From Ziziphus jujuba (taxonomy: Eukaryota; Streptophyta; Magnoliopsida; Rosales; Rhamnaceae): a stretch of DNA of 64,000 nucleotides. The notes below the pieces were generated by a model. That model made no database searches and was not told where the DNA came from. It worked only from the letters and a program-made list of their open reading frames with translations. The DNA lies in the NCBI RefSeq assembly GCF_031755915.1, contig NC_083387.1, positions 20,109,001 to 20,173,000 on the forward strand. Direction: 5' to 3'. Position numbers and translations under genes: made by a program. Position 1 is the stretch's first letter, and each line of letters starts with the position of its first letter. Below are positions 24,612-35,360 of the stretch, piece by piece.

Positions 24612-27600
24612 GTAGGTATGAGGATGTTGTCTTGTGTGACATTGTACCATTGCATGCAGACATATTTTACTAGGTAGACCATGGCAATTTGACAAATATG
24701 CTACTCATTTTGGTCGAGAAAATAGTGTTGTTTTCAGGTTTAAAAGGAGGAAAATCAAGCTGGAGCGATTGACTCCCAAGGAGGTCTACAAAGATCAACT
24801 ACAAATGCAACAAAGGAGGGAGGTTGAAAAACTCAAGGAGAAAACAAGTATGGGACCAACGGCTTCACCATCCTTTCAAGAAGGTGAGATTGAGGTTGTT
24901 GATCAAGGTAAGGTTTCTAAAACCCAGATCGAGTGGAAAAACCAAGAGAAAGCCGAGAGGGGGGTGAGAAAAGAGAGCAAACCCGAGAGCACCAACGATC
25001 TGGAAATTTTCGCCAATGAGAGCCAAACCAAGGGAAGGAAGGACGAGAAAAGAAAGAAAAGAGAGAAAAAACCAGAATTTTTATTTGAGTTTTGGGGATA
25101 TTAATAAGGCTATTGAATGTACGAAACCCCTGCTGGTCATGATATATAAAGAAAACTATTTTAAAGATCAAACTAACTTTGAAGAACTTGAATTGCCAAG
25201 TTCAATGATTTCTCTTTTGAAGGAATTTGGAGATGTTTTTTCGAATGAGATTCCAAATGGACTACCACCTATTCAAGGGATAGAACATCAAATTGACTTT
25301 GTCCTAAGGGCTACCATACTAAATAGACCAGCATATAGAAGCAATCCCGAAGAAACAAAGGAGCTGCAAAAACAGGTAAATGACTTGCTTGATAAAGGAT
25401 ACATTCGTGAGAGTTTAAGTCCATGTGTTGTTCCTGTTTTGTTGGTACCTAAAAAGGATAGTTCTTGGAGAATGTGTGTTGATTGTAGGGCTATAAATAA
25501 CATCACCATTAAATATAGACATCCCATTCCTAGGTTAGATGATATGCTTGATGAGTTGCATGGTGCTTGCATGTTTACTAAAATTGATCTTAGGAGTGGT
25601 TATCATCAAATTAGAATGAAAGAAGGTGATGAATGAAAAACCGCATTTAAAACTAAATATGGGCTGTATGAATGGTTAGTTATGCCTTTTGGATTATCTA
25701 ATGCACCTAGTACTTTCATGAGGCTTATGAATGATGTAATGCGTCCATTTATTGGTAAATTTGTGGTTGTTTATTTTAATGATATTTTAGTATATAGCCG
25801 AAACTTGGATGAGCATGTGGATCAACTTGGGCAAGTTTTGCAAGTTCTTAGAAAGGAAAGATTGTTTGCTAACATGAGCAAGTGTGATTTTTGCAAAGAT
25901 GAGCTTGTTTTTCTAGGATTTGTAGTAAGTGCTGCAGGAATCAAAGTGGATCAAGCTAAAATGCAAGCAATCAAAGAGTGGCCGGTTCCTACAACAATCA
26001 CTCAAGTGAGGAGTTTCCATGGCTTGGCAAGTTTTTATTGAAGATTTGTCAAGGATTTTAGCACCATAGCCGCACCTTTGAATGAAGTTGTCAAGAAGAA
26101 TGTTGGCTTTAAATGGGGGGAAGTACAAGAAAAATCTTTTAATTTGTTGAAAGAAAAATTGCGTAATGCACCTTTATTAGTTTTGCCAAATTTTTCTAAG
26201 ACTTTTGAAATTGAGTGTGATGCTTCAGGTGTAGGTATTGGAGCTGTCTTAATGCAAAAGGAAGACTCATAGCATACTTTAGTGAAAAATTAAATGGAGC
26301 TGCACTAAACTACCAGACATATGACAAGGAAATGTATACTTTGGTGAGGGCTATGGAGACGTGGCAGCATTATCTCATGCCAAAGGAGTTTGTGATTCAT
26401 ACGGATCATGAGTCTTTGAAGCATATTAAGAGTCAAGGAAAGCTCAACCGAAGGCATGCCAAGTGGATTGAATTTATTGAACCCTTTCCATATGTGATCC
26501 GCTACAAAAAAGGTAAGGAAAATGTGGTTGCCGACGCATTATCACGAAGATATGCACTCTTTTCTACCTTAGATGCTAGATTGCTTGGATTTGAACAATT
26601 AAAAGAACTTTATGAGCATGATAGTGACTTTGGAGAAATTTTTAGAACCTGTTTGAAACATGGATTTAATAAATTTTACATATTTGAGGGGTATTTGTTT
26701 AAGGAAAACAAATTTTGTGTGCCTAATTGTAACATTAGGGAATTATTGGTTCGGGAAGGACATGGGGGTGGTTTAATGGGTCATTTTGGTGTTTTTAAAA
26801 ATTTATCCTTTCTGCAAGAACATTTTTATTGGCCTAACATGAGGAGAGATGTTGAGAGAATTTGTGAAAGATGTTTGAAGTGCCGAAAAATAAAATCAAC
26901 ATTGAAGCCGCATGGATTGTACAAGCTTTTGCCAATTCCTACCTATCCTTGGGTAGATTTGTCTATGGATTTTATTCTTGGTTTGCCTAGGTCAAGGACA
27001 AGTAAGGATTCAATATTTGTTGTAGTAGATAGGTTTTCTAAAATGGCACATTTTATTGCATGTAATAAAATTGATGATGCATCCAATGTTGCTAATTTAT
27101 TTTTCAAGGAAATTGTGAGATTGCATGGAATGCCAAGAACTATTGTTTCAGATAGGGATGCTAAATTCTTAAGTTATTTTTTGAAAACTTTGTGGGCTAA
27201 GTTAGGTACTAAGCTCTTATTTTCAACTAATTGCCACCCACAAACAGATGGGCAAACTGAAGTTGTGAATAGAACTTTGTCCGCTTTGTTAAGTGCTTTA
27301 ATTAATAGAAATTTGAGAACTTGGGAAGAATGTTTGTCACATGTTGAATTTGCCTATAATAGGTCTTTAGATTCAGCTACTAAATTTACACCATTTGAAA
27401 TTGTTTATGGTTTTAATCCTTTGACTCCATTAAATCTAACACCTTTACCTTTGAGTAAGCATGCTAATCTAGATGGAAAACAAAAAGCTGATTTTGTAAA
27501 ACAGATTCATGAGAAGACAAAGGCAAATATTGAGAGAATGACCGAGCAATATGCAAAGGTGGCTAATCAAGGCCGAAAACCAATGGTCTTTGAACCTGGA

Positions 27601-28359
27601 GATTAGGTGTGGTTGCATTTGAGGAAAGAAAGATTTCCCAAACAAAGGAAATCAAAACTCATGCCGAGGGGTGATGGACCTTTTCAAGTTTTGGAGGGGA
27701 TAAACGACAATACCTACAAACTTGATCTACTGGGTGAGTATAATGTTAGTGCCACCTTCAATGTTGCTAATTTGTCTTCTTTTGCTACAGGTGATGACTT
27801 TGATTTGAAGGCAAATCCTTTTCAAAAGGAAGGGAATGATGCAAATCCACCCGAGACCGTTCAATCGACAACCCGCTGAGGTGTTGATCCAATACAGATG
27901 AAGGTGAGACCGATCACTAGAGCCCAAGCCAAGAAGTTCAAGGAAAATCTTGCTGTCGTTATCCAAGGAATAAGTCATAATCAAGAGGGGTTGTCCATAT
28001 CTAAAGAACCAAGGCCTGTTTTACTCATACAAGCAATAGAAGCCAAAACGAGCCCAGGTGACGTTTTTAATGCCAATATGGAGGTCGGGTTGTATGAATT
28101 GAGGAAAGAAAGATTTCCCAAACAAAGGAAATCAAAACTCATGCCGAGGGGTGATGGACCTTTTCAAGTTTTGGAGGGGATAAATGACAATGCCTACAAA
28201 CTTGATCTACCGGGTGAGTATAATGTTAGTGCCACCTTCAATGTTGCTAATTTGTCTTCTTTTGATATAGGTGATGACTTTGATTTGAAGGCAAATCCTT
28301 TTCAAGAGGAGGGGAATGATGCGAATCCACCCGAGATCGTTCAATCGACAACCCACTAA
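24612..28359 (+). pseudogene. Ty3-2 pol: protease end, RT, RNase H, integrase, tail into LTR
   Basis: Order: the protease end ('LLGRPW', 24665-24685), RT (25420-26040) with 'PKKDSSWRMCVDCRAIN', 'FTKIDLRSGYHQI' and '[17 protein letters not shown]', and RNase H (26205-26560, 'ECDASG', 'HTDHESL'). Integrase has an HHCC finger (26755-26890), a core (26960-27430) with 'DFILGLPRS', 'VSDRDAKF' and '[11 protein letters not shown]', and then a GPY/F-like block (27655-27770). The RT catalytic box reads YFND instead of YFDD (codon 25778-25780), which would abolish activity. Stops are at 25634-25636 (Trp expected), 26039-26041 (Arg expected) and 27604-27606 (Trp expected), with frameshifts near 24610 and 26262. 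The last codons overlap the polypurine tract and the 3' LTR. Confidence 0.92.
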
Positions 28360-28579
28360 GGTGTTAATCCAATACAGATGAAGGTGAGGCCGATCACTAG
28401 AGCCCAAGCCAAGAAGTTCAAGAAAAATCTTGCTATCTTTATCCAAGGAATAAGTCATAATCAAGAGGGGTTGTCCATATCTAAAGAACCAAGGCCTGTT
28501 TTACTCATACAAGCAATAGACGCCAAAACGGGCCCGGGTGATGTTTTTAGTGCCAATATGGAGGTCGGGTTGTATGAAT
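27620..28579 (+). repeat. 480-bp tandem duplication across the pol/LTR boundary
   Basis: 27620-28099 and 28100-28579 are near-identical. Each unit has the end of integrase, the polypurine tract and the first about 260 bp of the LTR. The junction at 28098-28102 joins LTR sequence 'tatgaatt' back to 'gaggaaagaaag'. The second unit goes on into the complete 3' LTR. The result is a partial extra LTR start (27837-28099) inside the element. Confidence 0.92.
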
Positions 28580-29440
28580 TGGATCCCCATTCTTTTGGGT
28601 TCAATTCACATGGTGGATGAGTCATAGAAACCAGAAAAAGTAGCTTCAAAGCCGAACAGCACAGTGGTTTGCGCACAAGGGGAAGAAAGGTCAAAATTTG
28701 CTATATTCTTTGCTGGCTTTACTGTATTTTACTGTATTAGCCTTTTCTCATATTTCTAAGCAAGGGCAACATGAGGAACTTCATAATAAGCTTATTTGGC
28801 ATTCCACAAAGACTATTGAAGCTGATTTGGAGTCCAATTAGGTCAAAGAAAGGCCATTATCAACCTAGCCGAAAATTACCATATTTAGTTTCCTAATTTG
28901 TTTTTACTTTTTATTTTAGGAAACTATCTTTAATTTTGGATTTGTATTTATTTACTTATTGAACAAATAAGTTTAGGAAATTTTTTATTTTATTATTTTG
29001 TTTGTAAATTAATTAATTCCTAATTGAAAATAAGGGAATTAATTAATTAGATCAAGAAAAGGAAAGATTCGGTAAAGCTAGAACTCTTTATTGTGTGTCT
29101 GATTTTTCCTAGGGTTTTTAGGGTTTAGTTTATTTCTTTCAAACCCTATTTAAAGGCTTATTTTCAATAAGAATACAACCTAGATTTGATTGAGAAAATA
29201 CTTATGAGATTAATTATCTCTTTGTTCTTTGAGAACACCTAAAACACCATTAGAGATTGGTTATTTTAGCTTGACTTATCAATAGGTTTTCTATCCCCTA
29301 TCATGGTGTCTACATTATACCAAGGTTTCTAACCACAGGTTGGTTAGGGGTTGAGGTCAACTCCATTAGAACTTGAACTTAATTAAGATCCGGGCTAATA
29401 TAATACGGGTTTAGGAGCAGGTTGTCCTAGGTTCGTATCA
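28317..29440 (+). repeat. Ty3-2 3' LTR
   Basis: Starts TGATGCGAATCC directly after the purine run at 28304-28316 and ends GTTCGTATCA at 29440 before GTGTT. It has the same length as the 5' LTR, with visible point differences (several in the first 25 bases), so the insertion is not recent. Confidence 0.95.
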
Positions 29441-29829
29441 GTGTTGGGATAAGTGGACCGCGTAGTTCAATATTGACTTGGTGAGCTAAACTATTCCAAC
29501 TTGCTTTAGAAGTCATTGATAAAGCCATAATATATGAAGAGGCAAGTATAATTGTGAATGATGGTCTTCAAAGTTTGCTAGGCAAGATTGAATCCGTAGT
29601 TAGCAACATGAAGAGTGGAGGCATTTCTGAAAAAGGTAGCACTGCTCATGACTGTGAAGCTTTGAAAGACCCATCTGCTGTGAGGGCAAAAAGATGTGGA
29701 CGAAAATTAAAAAGGAGAAAGGAGAAGGCAACAAATGCCGCAAAGTATAGAGGTCGATATTGCAATGGATGTGGAAAAATTGGGCAATCATATGACAAAA
29801 GAAATTGTCCACTCCTCAACAATTCGTAA

Positions 29830-31800
29830 GAAAATAATACATTTACTATTATTATTCTTATGCAATTTGTCTGATCATACTTTGTACAAACCATGCTGCT
29901 CATCTATATAAGTCATTACAAAATGAGAAAAATCCTCAACACGCATTGGAATGTGATTCTAAAGCTGATAGTTTTGCTTCTACAGGTATGAAACTAAGTG
30001 GTGTCTTATGATCTTTGACATTTTTTTGAAATAACATGCTGCTAATCTAAGAACTTGCTAGACTTTGGTAGGTCTGCATGAGAAAATTAAAGGATGACCT
30101 ATCTTGCAACAGATTTGGGAGAATAAGTTCTTTTCTTATTTTAGTGTGCTTGTCTGGGATTTTTTATCTTATAGCAAGCACTATCAGCTGACTATGTAAA
30201 ATAGAGCTGTGTTATGATAATAGACTCCGTACTTTGCCATATATTGTAATATGAAGTGTTGTTTGATTATTGGAATGAATATATGCTGGTTTGCTGTATA
30301 TTCACATGCTACTCTTTGTGTTTGGAACGTTTAATTTTTGTACATCATGATAAATGAAGAGAAGAGCAGCCATTTATGTTATCATTATGTTCTTCCACAT
30401 ACTACTGCCATTTTTCGCTACTTCAATCTTCTAAACTGTCATGTTTTTTATTTACTTCTAAAATGCACGAGCACAATGTACTTCACCACCTTAGTTTCTT
30501 TGTTAGAAGACTTATTGACCTGTTTATTTCATCTTTCTCATGTTTCAGCCAAGCCATTAGTTATCTAAAAAATGAAAAACAAAGAACCAGAGCTCTCTGT
30601 TTGGTGTCATGATCAGCAATGAGGTGAGGTTTTTGTAAGCTTCATTAATTGATAATTGGAATGATTGTATGCTGGTGTACTGTTTATGCTAGGCTTGTTT
30701 CTGCTGGTTTGCTATTTTTTCTATGTTGTTCCTGCTGGTTTGCTATCTTTCCTGTGCATGTTCCTGCTGGTTTGCTGTTTTTTCTATGTTGTTCTTGCTA
30801 GTTTGCTATGTTGTTCCTACTGGTTTGCTATTTTTTCTACGCATGTTTCTGCTGGTTTGCTGTTCCTGCTGGTATGAGCTATGCAAAAGGGGCTCTTTAG
30901 GCTTGTTCCACGCATTTTGTGCTCAAAATCTGCATCCTCCATATGTAGCAGTAGACAACATTTTGGGCATCAGATTTTCTTATTCCTCAATGTGTTCTGT
31001 TTCAATTTGGTGATAATTTGGTGATAAGAATCAAACTAAGTTTTGACAGATGGGACAACTTTTGGATGGCTTGTGAATGTCAATCTAGTAGCAAGGAATG
31101 GGCAAGAATTTGGATTATCAAAACAAGTAAAAAAAATAAAAAAAAATAAAAAAATGGGTTTGTAGATGACAAATGCGATGTAGATAATATAGTCATGATT
31201 CTGTAAACATTTATTTTCATCTATAAAATGATTGTATAATCACAATAATGATTTTGCAATATTGCATTTATGTACCCCTTAAATAATGTGCATAACTGGA
31301 CTGTAGTATTTCCTGTCCTCATACGGCATACATTTTCTATGAATATATTCCTTTCAAAAATAAAATCTGTGTGATTTGATGGATCAACATTCATTTGTAT
31401 ACATATAGAAGACACATATCTTAATGCATATCACATTTACTCCAAAGTTGTTCATCTTATTGTTCCCTGTATAGTGTTCTCTTTATCGAGCAGAGCATGC
31501 TTTAGTAAATTATCTGGTGTTATTTATAGGCATGCCAACAATGCATTCTTGTTAGTTATCTTGCAATACATATCTTTTGGTTAAAAAAAAAATGGAAAGA
31601 CAAAAAGAATACAAATTCAATAACAATTTATGGAACTTAACTTTCAGTAAATTGTTCACAGCACAAACATCCAAGTTACAATTTAAAAGCTAGTGAGTTA
31701 CAATAATTTCAATCCAATCATTTAGCAACATTGTTAATAATTTTGCTTTCTGGTAAAGACTAACAACTACAATGTTAAAATTGCATAGTGTCCAGCAGAA
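29830..31800. other. MULE-2 downstream non-coding region
   Basis: No gene recognised. Apart from the minisatellite at about 30695-30880, this is AT-rich sequence with A-runs (31128-31153 and 31583-31592). It may include the transposase 3' UTR just after 29829. Confidence 0.4.
30695..30880. repeat. minisatellite of 'ttcctgctggtttgct' units
   Basis: The phrase ctgctggtttgcta(t/g)...tttctatgttgtt recurs about seven times, with units of roughly 20-30 bp. The frames across it encode repetitive Leu/Val/Cys/Phe strings and are a by-product of the repeat. Confidence 0.8.
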
Positions 31801-31839
31801 TTCCAGCACTCCTATCAGCACCACTATACTTACTTCTTT

Positions 31840-32200
31840 TGACAGCTCTTCATTCCCATCTTTCCTTACAGATGCTATGCCATCAAACTCATCAACAAAA
31901 ACTATAAATTAAACCTATTAGTTTTCCAGGTGGAAGTTCAGAAATAAGAATTAATGCATTTAATTGCAAACACAGAATGATATGTTTCCTTCATAAATAG
32001 AAGGCAAACTATTTAACACAGGAATAAAACACACCACAGCATGTGCAGCTTGGTGAGCTGAATTAAACACTTTATGCAAAGTTTAATCGCTTTCAGCATA
32101 ATATTGACTAATAATATTGCTCACTTTCACCATAGATGTCTTTCTTGTGCCAAGTGGGACATTAAGTAGCACTCCCTTTGTATGTCGTGAATTAACAAAC
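31840..32200 (-). pseudogene. degenerate AAA-ATPase-like fragment inside MULE-2
   Basis: On the minus strand, 'KGVLLNVPLGTRKT' (about 32190-32135) resembles an AAA Walker A segment (GVLL.GPPGTGKT) with two key glycines replaced. About 230 bp further on, 'VFVDEFDGIASVRKDGNEE' (about 31905-31850) resembles a Walker B block, with hydrophobics before D-E and an acidic pair. The stretch between has stops and could include an intron remnant. AAA proteins use ATP to remodel other proteins, but this copy could not bind ATP normally. It may be a captured host fragment. The two motifs are short, so the identification is tentative. Confidence 0.45.
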
Positions 32201-32425
32201 ACATGGTTATTGAAAGCTGCACTTACTTGACAAGGCATATTTCAATTGAGAAATGCGATTCAATCCCCAAAAAGTTCAACATACTTGACAAGGCATATTT
32301 CATAGATAATTGTAACAGACAATTTCAACAACACATACAGCAAGCTGAATAGAATACATATGGTGCTTAACAAGCACAAATTAGTTTACCAACCAAACAG
32401 ACACATATATTACTTGACTACATCA

Positions 32426-32862
32426 CTACACAAACATTTTAAAGAAAAATAATAATAAAAGTACAAGAACTATAAAAGTCTTAACGTCAATTTGGTAGCT
32501 CCTCTTAGTATTTTTCTGAATTGCTTTAAGCATATCATTAGATTTCTCCACTTGCACAGACAAACAACGAACTTCACTGATAAGTATATCTATTTTTTCT
32601 CGCTGAGCTTCCTCTTTTTGTGCCCAAATGAATTTACCACATCTTTTTTCTTGTGTCAAGTAAACATATATAATTTATTTATTTTATAAACGGAAACAAA
32701 TGAAAATTTAACATATTAATGATTATGTATGACATGTTCTCCATCTAAGCATTTCCAGAATTGATGATTTGGATTCTTATCTATCCTCGATGTTTTTAAA
32801 TGCATATATTGCCCACATGAGCACATCCGCATCGGTTGAACATCACTACTACTTGTTGACAT
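32426..32862 (-). CDS. GRF-type zinc-finger protein with membrane tail, MULE-2 accessory gene
   Basis: The start ATG at 32862-32860 opens MSTSSSDVQPMRMCSCGQYM, with the first C-x-C pair, then 'KTSRIDKNPNHQFWKCLDGEH' (a typical GRF middle ending in the third Cys) to about 32734. A short intron (about 32733-32650) would lead to 'KRCGKFIWAQKE', the fourth ligand and aromatic end of the finger. A charged helix (about 32610-32500, 'ISEVRCLSVQVEKSNDMLKAI') and a hydrophobic C-terminal helix ('FIVLVLLLLFFF') follow, ending at 32426. The layout is like the GRF pseudogene in MULE-1. The best GT-AG pair (GT after 32734, AG before about 32650) does not keep phase, so the gene may be slightly damaged. 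The function within the element is unknown. Confidence 0.65.
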
Positions 32863-35149
32863 GCTTACACTACTAATCTCAAACTCTGACTTCTAAAGAA
32901 AACAAGGTAGGATTTAATAAGCTATAAAAGCCAAAAGACATAAATAAAAAATAAAATAAAAAATAAAAATACAAAAACCATCAGCAACCTTTCTGCATGA
33001 ATGAATGAATCTAACTTAGCAATAACAATGACTATAAAACAATAGCACTAACAATAGCAATTATAGCCAAGCCATATATATATTATATGGCTTTTCCCTA
33101 TTCATACGGTTTGCTTAATATTCACTTTCAACATTATGCCAGATCATCTTATTCTCCTTTTAGCCACTCCCTCTAAAACCTATGCTCCTACATTTCAGAA
33201 TCTATTTTCAAATCTATCTAGTAAGTATCCGAAAATTGCATTATTATAATCACTTTCATTTTGTTCACTATCATTTGAAACCTATTATTGTCACTTTCTC
33301 TTTATTACCCCTCCTAGTCCTGTATCAAAATTCCTACACAACCTTTTGACTTCCGATTAGCCTTTAAAATGGTCAAAAACTAAAAATGTTTGCTGTCCTA
33401 CATCGTATGTAGTGCATGGAGGATGTTTCCAATATTTAAATATATTGGTAATGCTAACATATAAGGATATCTACATTTCTGTATTATATTTAAATTTAAT
33501 GTGTTTTACCCTAAAAAATAAATATAAATACATAAATTTAGTGCATACAACACCATACTAGGATGGATAATATGTGTGGTTATGAGTTGGCAAATTTTAA
33601 ATAAGTTGTCAGATGGGTTGAGTATGTTAGTCTATGGAGAACCAACCTTCTCTCCCTCTACCTTTAAAAGAATGTACATAAATAATTATTTTATTTTAAA
33701 AACTAAGTAGAAATAAAGGTTAAATATAGTAATACCACATCAGCAACATATAGTGTGATAATCATGCTAAAATTGGAAGACTAAGCCAAGAAACTTGCTA
33801 GCTAGCGCTTGACAGTATGCCTAAACAAAAGCCCTAGCCAAAATACTGGAGCTCATCACAAGTAAATTAGCCACAAACCTTGCAATCTATGCAAATCAAT
33901 GACCGAATAAGCTAAACAAACCAATCAAATGAAAGGATGTACTTGGACAAGCAAAAATGACATTCTGTTTTTCACTTTATTTATTGTTACAGTTAACTTT
34001 TCCCTCATCTCTCTCTTATAGAAAAGAAAACTAATTTGAGTGACATAACTTTTAAGATATACAATACTATTCTTGGACTCAACAATGCTTCCAACAAATA
34101 TTGGACTAACATAGCTATAGAAGGTTGTAATTCCCATTCACAAAGTATACTCACTAACCATTAGAAACATACTATTCAACCAGCAGTTTAGGGTTTACTA
34201 AATCAAAATAATAGAACTATATTGCTTATAAATAGGAACAAAACCACACTACATCTGCCACTACCTCAACTGTAAAAAGAGTAAGATATAAAATACAAGT
34301 TGTAAACAGATACATCCACTACATGTTTCCATGGGAGGGTATGGTCGAATTGTTCATGAAGTTCTCACCATCATCAATCCCCCAATCTCAACCCAAAATA
34401 GAAAAAGCTGTAATAATTTTTATCCAAATTCATTGGTAGGCTAATCATACCATATGCAAATGAAAAATCGTAACCTTATAAGAAAAAATAAATAAATAAA
34501 TACAAAAGTTTAGCTTAACCAATTGATTTCAAATTTCCTATCCAGGTTCTTTCCCGTTTCTAAGTTTTAATTTTTTTTTCCTACAAAAAGGATATAATAT
34601 ATAATAAAACAAGTATATCATTCAAGACTTCACAAAAGGGGGTTTATAACCAGATCTTAAAGAATTGTACTAACAGAGAGCCTAAAACTGAATAATAAGT
34701 TTAAAAAGCATGGAAACAAGACGAACAAGATAACAATTCTCTGGATTATTATCCTATTTTAAATCGATTTATCAACATTTCATTTCCCATTGGCTTCCCA
34801 TCCAAGCAATTCGTGGTAAAATTTGGAAATTAGGTTTTCTAAAACAAATAAAAAAAGAAAAAGAAAAAAAGAAACGAGGGTAATAAAACATACAAAGAAT
34901 AGTGGGCTGGCAGATGGAACTTGAAGACAAAAAACGGTGGGGTTGGTATGGCTGGATTGCGAACGCTGGCTGGAATGGTAGCTGGATCCCAAGCGCCGGC
35001 TGGAATGGTGGGTTGGGAAGGGTGCAAATTTCTTACAACCTTCAACCTTCTACTTTAAGATTTGTGGCTTGCAACGTCACTGGAATGGAGGAGAAGAGAA
35101 AGGAAGCTGTGAATGAAAGGAGAAATGGGAGGAGAAGAGAAAGGAAGCT
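32863..35149. other. MULE-2 3' region
   Basis: No gene is supported. 32900-34780 is AT-rich. From about 34900 to 35160, 'ggctggaatgg', 'gctggat' and 'agaagagaaaggaagctg(t/c)gaatg' phrases recur in direct order, as expected for subterminal repeats before the right inverted repeat. The promoter of the GRF gene should lie just right of 32862. Confidence 0.45.
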
Positions 35150-35298
35150 GCGAATGGGAAATGGGAGATTTGGCAGAAATTCTCACGTGAGAGCAACTTT
35201 TGTCCAGGGCCATTGAGGCCAGATGTGCAAATTCAAAGGCTCCAAAATTCTCACGTGTTTGGACCGCACATAACCCATGCGGTCGGTTCCCATGGTAG
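35150..35298 (-). repeat. MULE-2 right terminal inverted repeat
   Basis: The reverse complement of 35298-35150 begins GTCTACCATGGGAACCG and aligns with 14757 onward for about 150 bp. Two CTCACGTG(A/T)-type palindromes lie in it. It abuts (TA)n at 35300-35357. Confidence 0.75.
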
Positions 35299-35325
35299 AC
35301 TATATATATATATATATATTTAAAA

Positions 35326-35360
<35 letters not shown>

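Larger units (their letters stand above)
20975..29440 (+). mobile_element. Ty3-2: Ty3-type LTR retrotransposon, structurally near-complete
   Basis: 8466 bp, with GTGTT duplicates at 20970-20974 and 29441-29445. The two LTRs are both 1124 bp (20975-22098 and 28317-29440) and start TGATRCGAA. The 5' LTR ends TTCGTATCA, a 9-bp inverted repeat. The primer site TGGTATCAGAGCC is at 22101 and the polypurine tract at 28304-28316. Gag and pol (protease, RT, RNase H, integrase) are in Ty3 order. The pol frame runs through the polypurine tract into the 3' LTR and ends at a stop at 28357-28359. RT wording such as '[13 protein letters not shown]' and this overlap suggest the CRM chromovirus group, but no chromodomain could be confirmed. 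All genes are broken. Confidence 0.95.
19167..29829 (+). pseudogene. FAR1/FRS-type MULE transposase, interrupted by Ty3-2
   Basis: Coding blocks are 19167-20969 and 29446-29829. An N-terminal FAR1 DNA-binding domain spans about 19305-19600 ('FYIKYVKKVGFSVRNSS', 'KEFVCFKE', 'CKAKLTV', and HSHPSL as the metal-binding end). The DDE transposase core spans about 19930-20230: 'VVVFDTTYNTNQYG', 'FVWLFKLLKDSM', 'IITDQHPAM' and 'RYCNWHILKKF'. The SWIM finger (about 20818-20880) has CKH, but the first CxC pair reads CTR. After Ty3-2 the C-terminus continues (29525-29829) with 'VRAKRCGRKLKRRKEKA' and the CNGCGKIGQS(Y)DKRNCP knuckle. Stops occur at codon 5, near 19310, at 19605, 20306 and 20528, with frameshifts near 20400-20520. 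FRS genes and Jittery-like MULEs share this layout. The flanking inverted repeats favour a transposon. Confidence 0.85.
14757..35298 (+). mobile_element. MULE-2, FAR1-type Mutator-like element with nested insertions
   Basis: The two ends are long inverted repeats of about 150 bp (about 14757-14905 and 35150-35298), by eye about three-quarters identical. They start GTCTACCA(C/T)G and share GGTTATGTGCG, TTGGAGCC and ACATCTGG(A/C)(T/C)CAATGGCCCT blocks. Both abut the same (TA)n position of the host LTR, so the duplication is hidden by the microsatellite. Inside are a FAR1-type transposase (plus), a GRF zinc-finger gene (minus), a degenerate AAA-ATPase-like fragment (minus) and subterminal GGCTGGAATGG-like repeats. 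Without the solo LTR and Ty3-2 it is about 9.2 kb. Confidence 0.78.

Noticed and set aside
30665..31013. Frames with repeated LLVCYFF-type strings
   Set aside because: They arise from the minisatellite at 30695-30880 and are open in more than one frame.
34780..35045. Minus-strand frames near the right end of MULE-2
   Set aside because: They read subterminal repeats and T-rich sequence, with no conserved motif.
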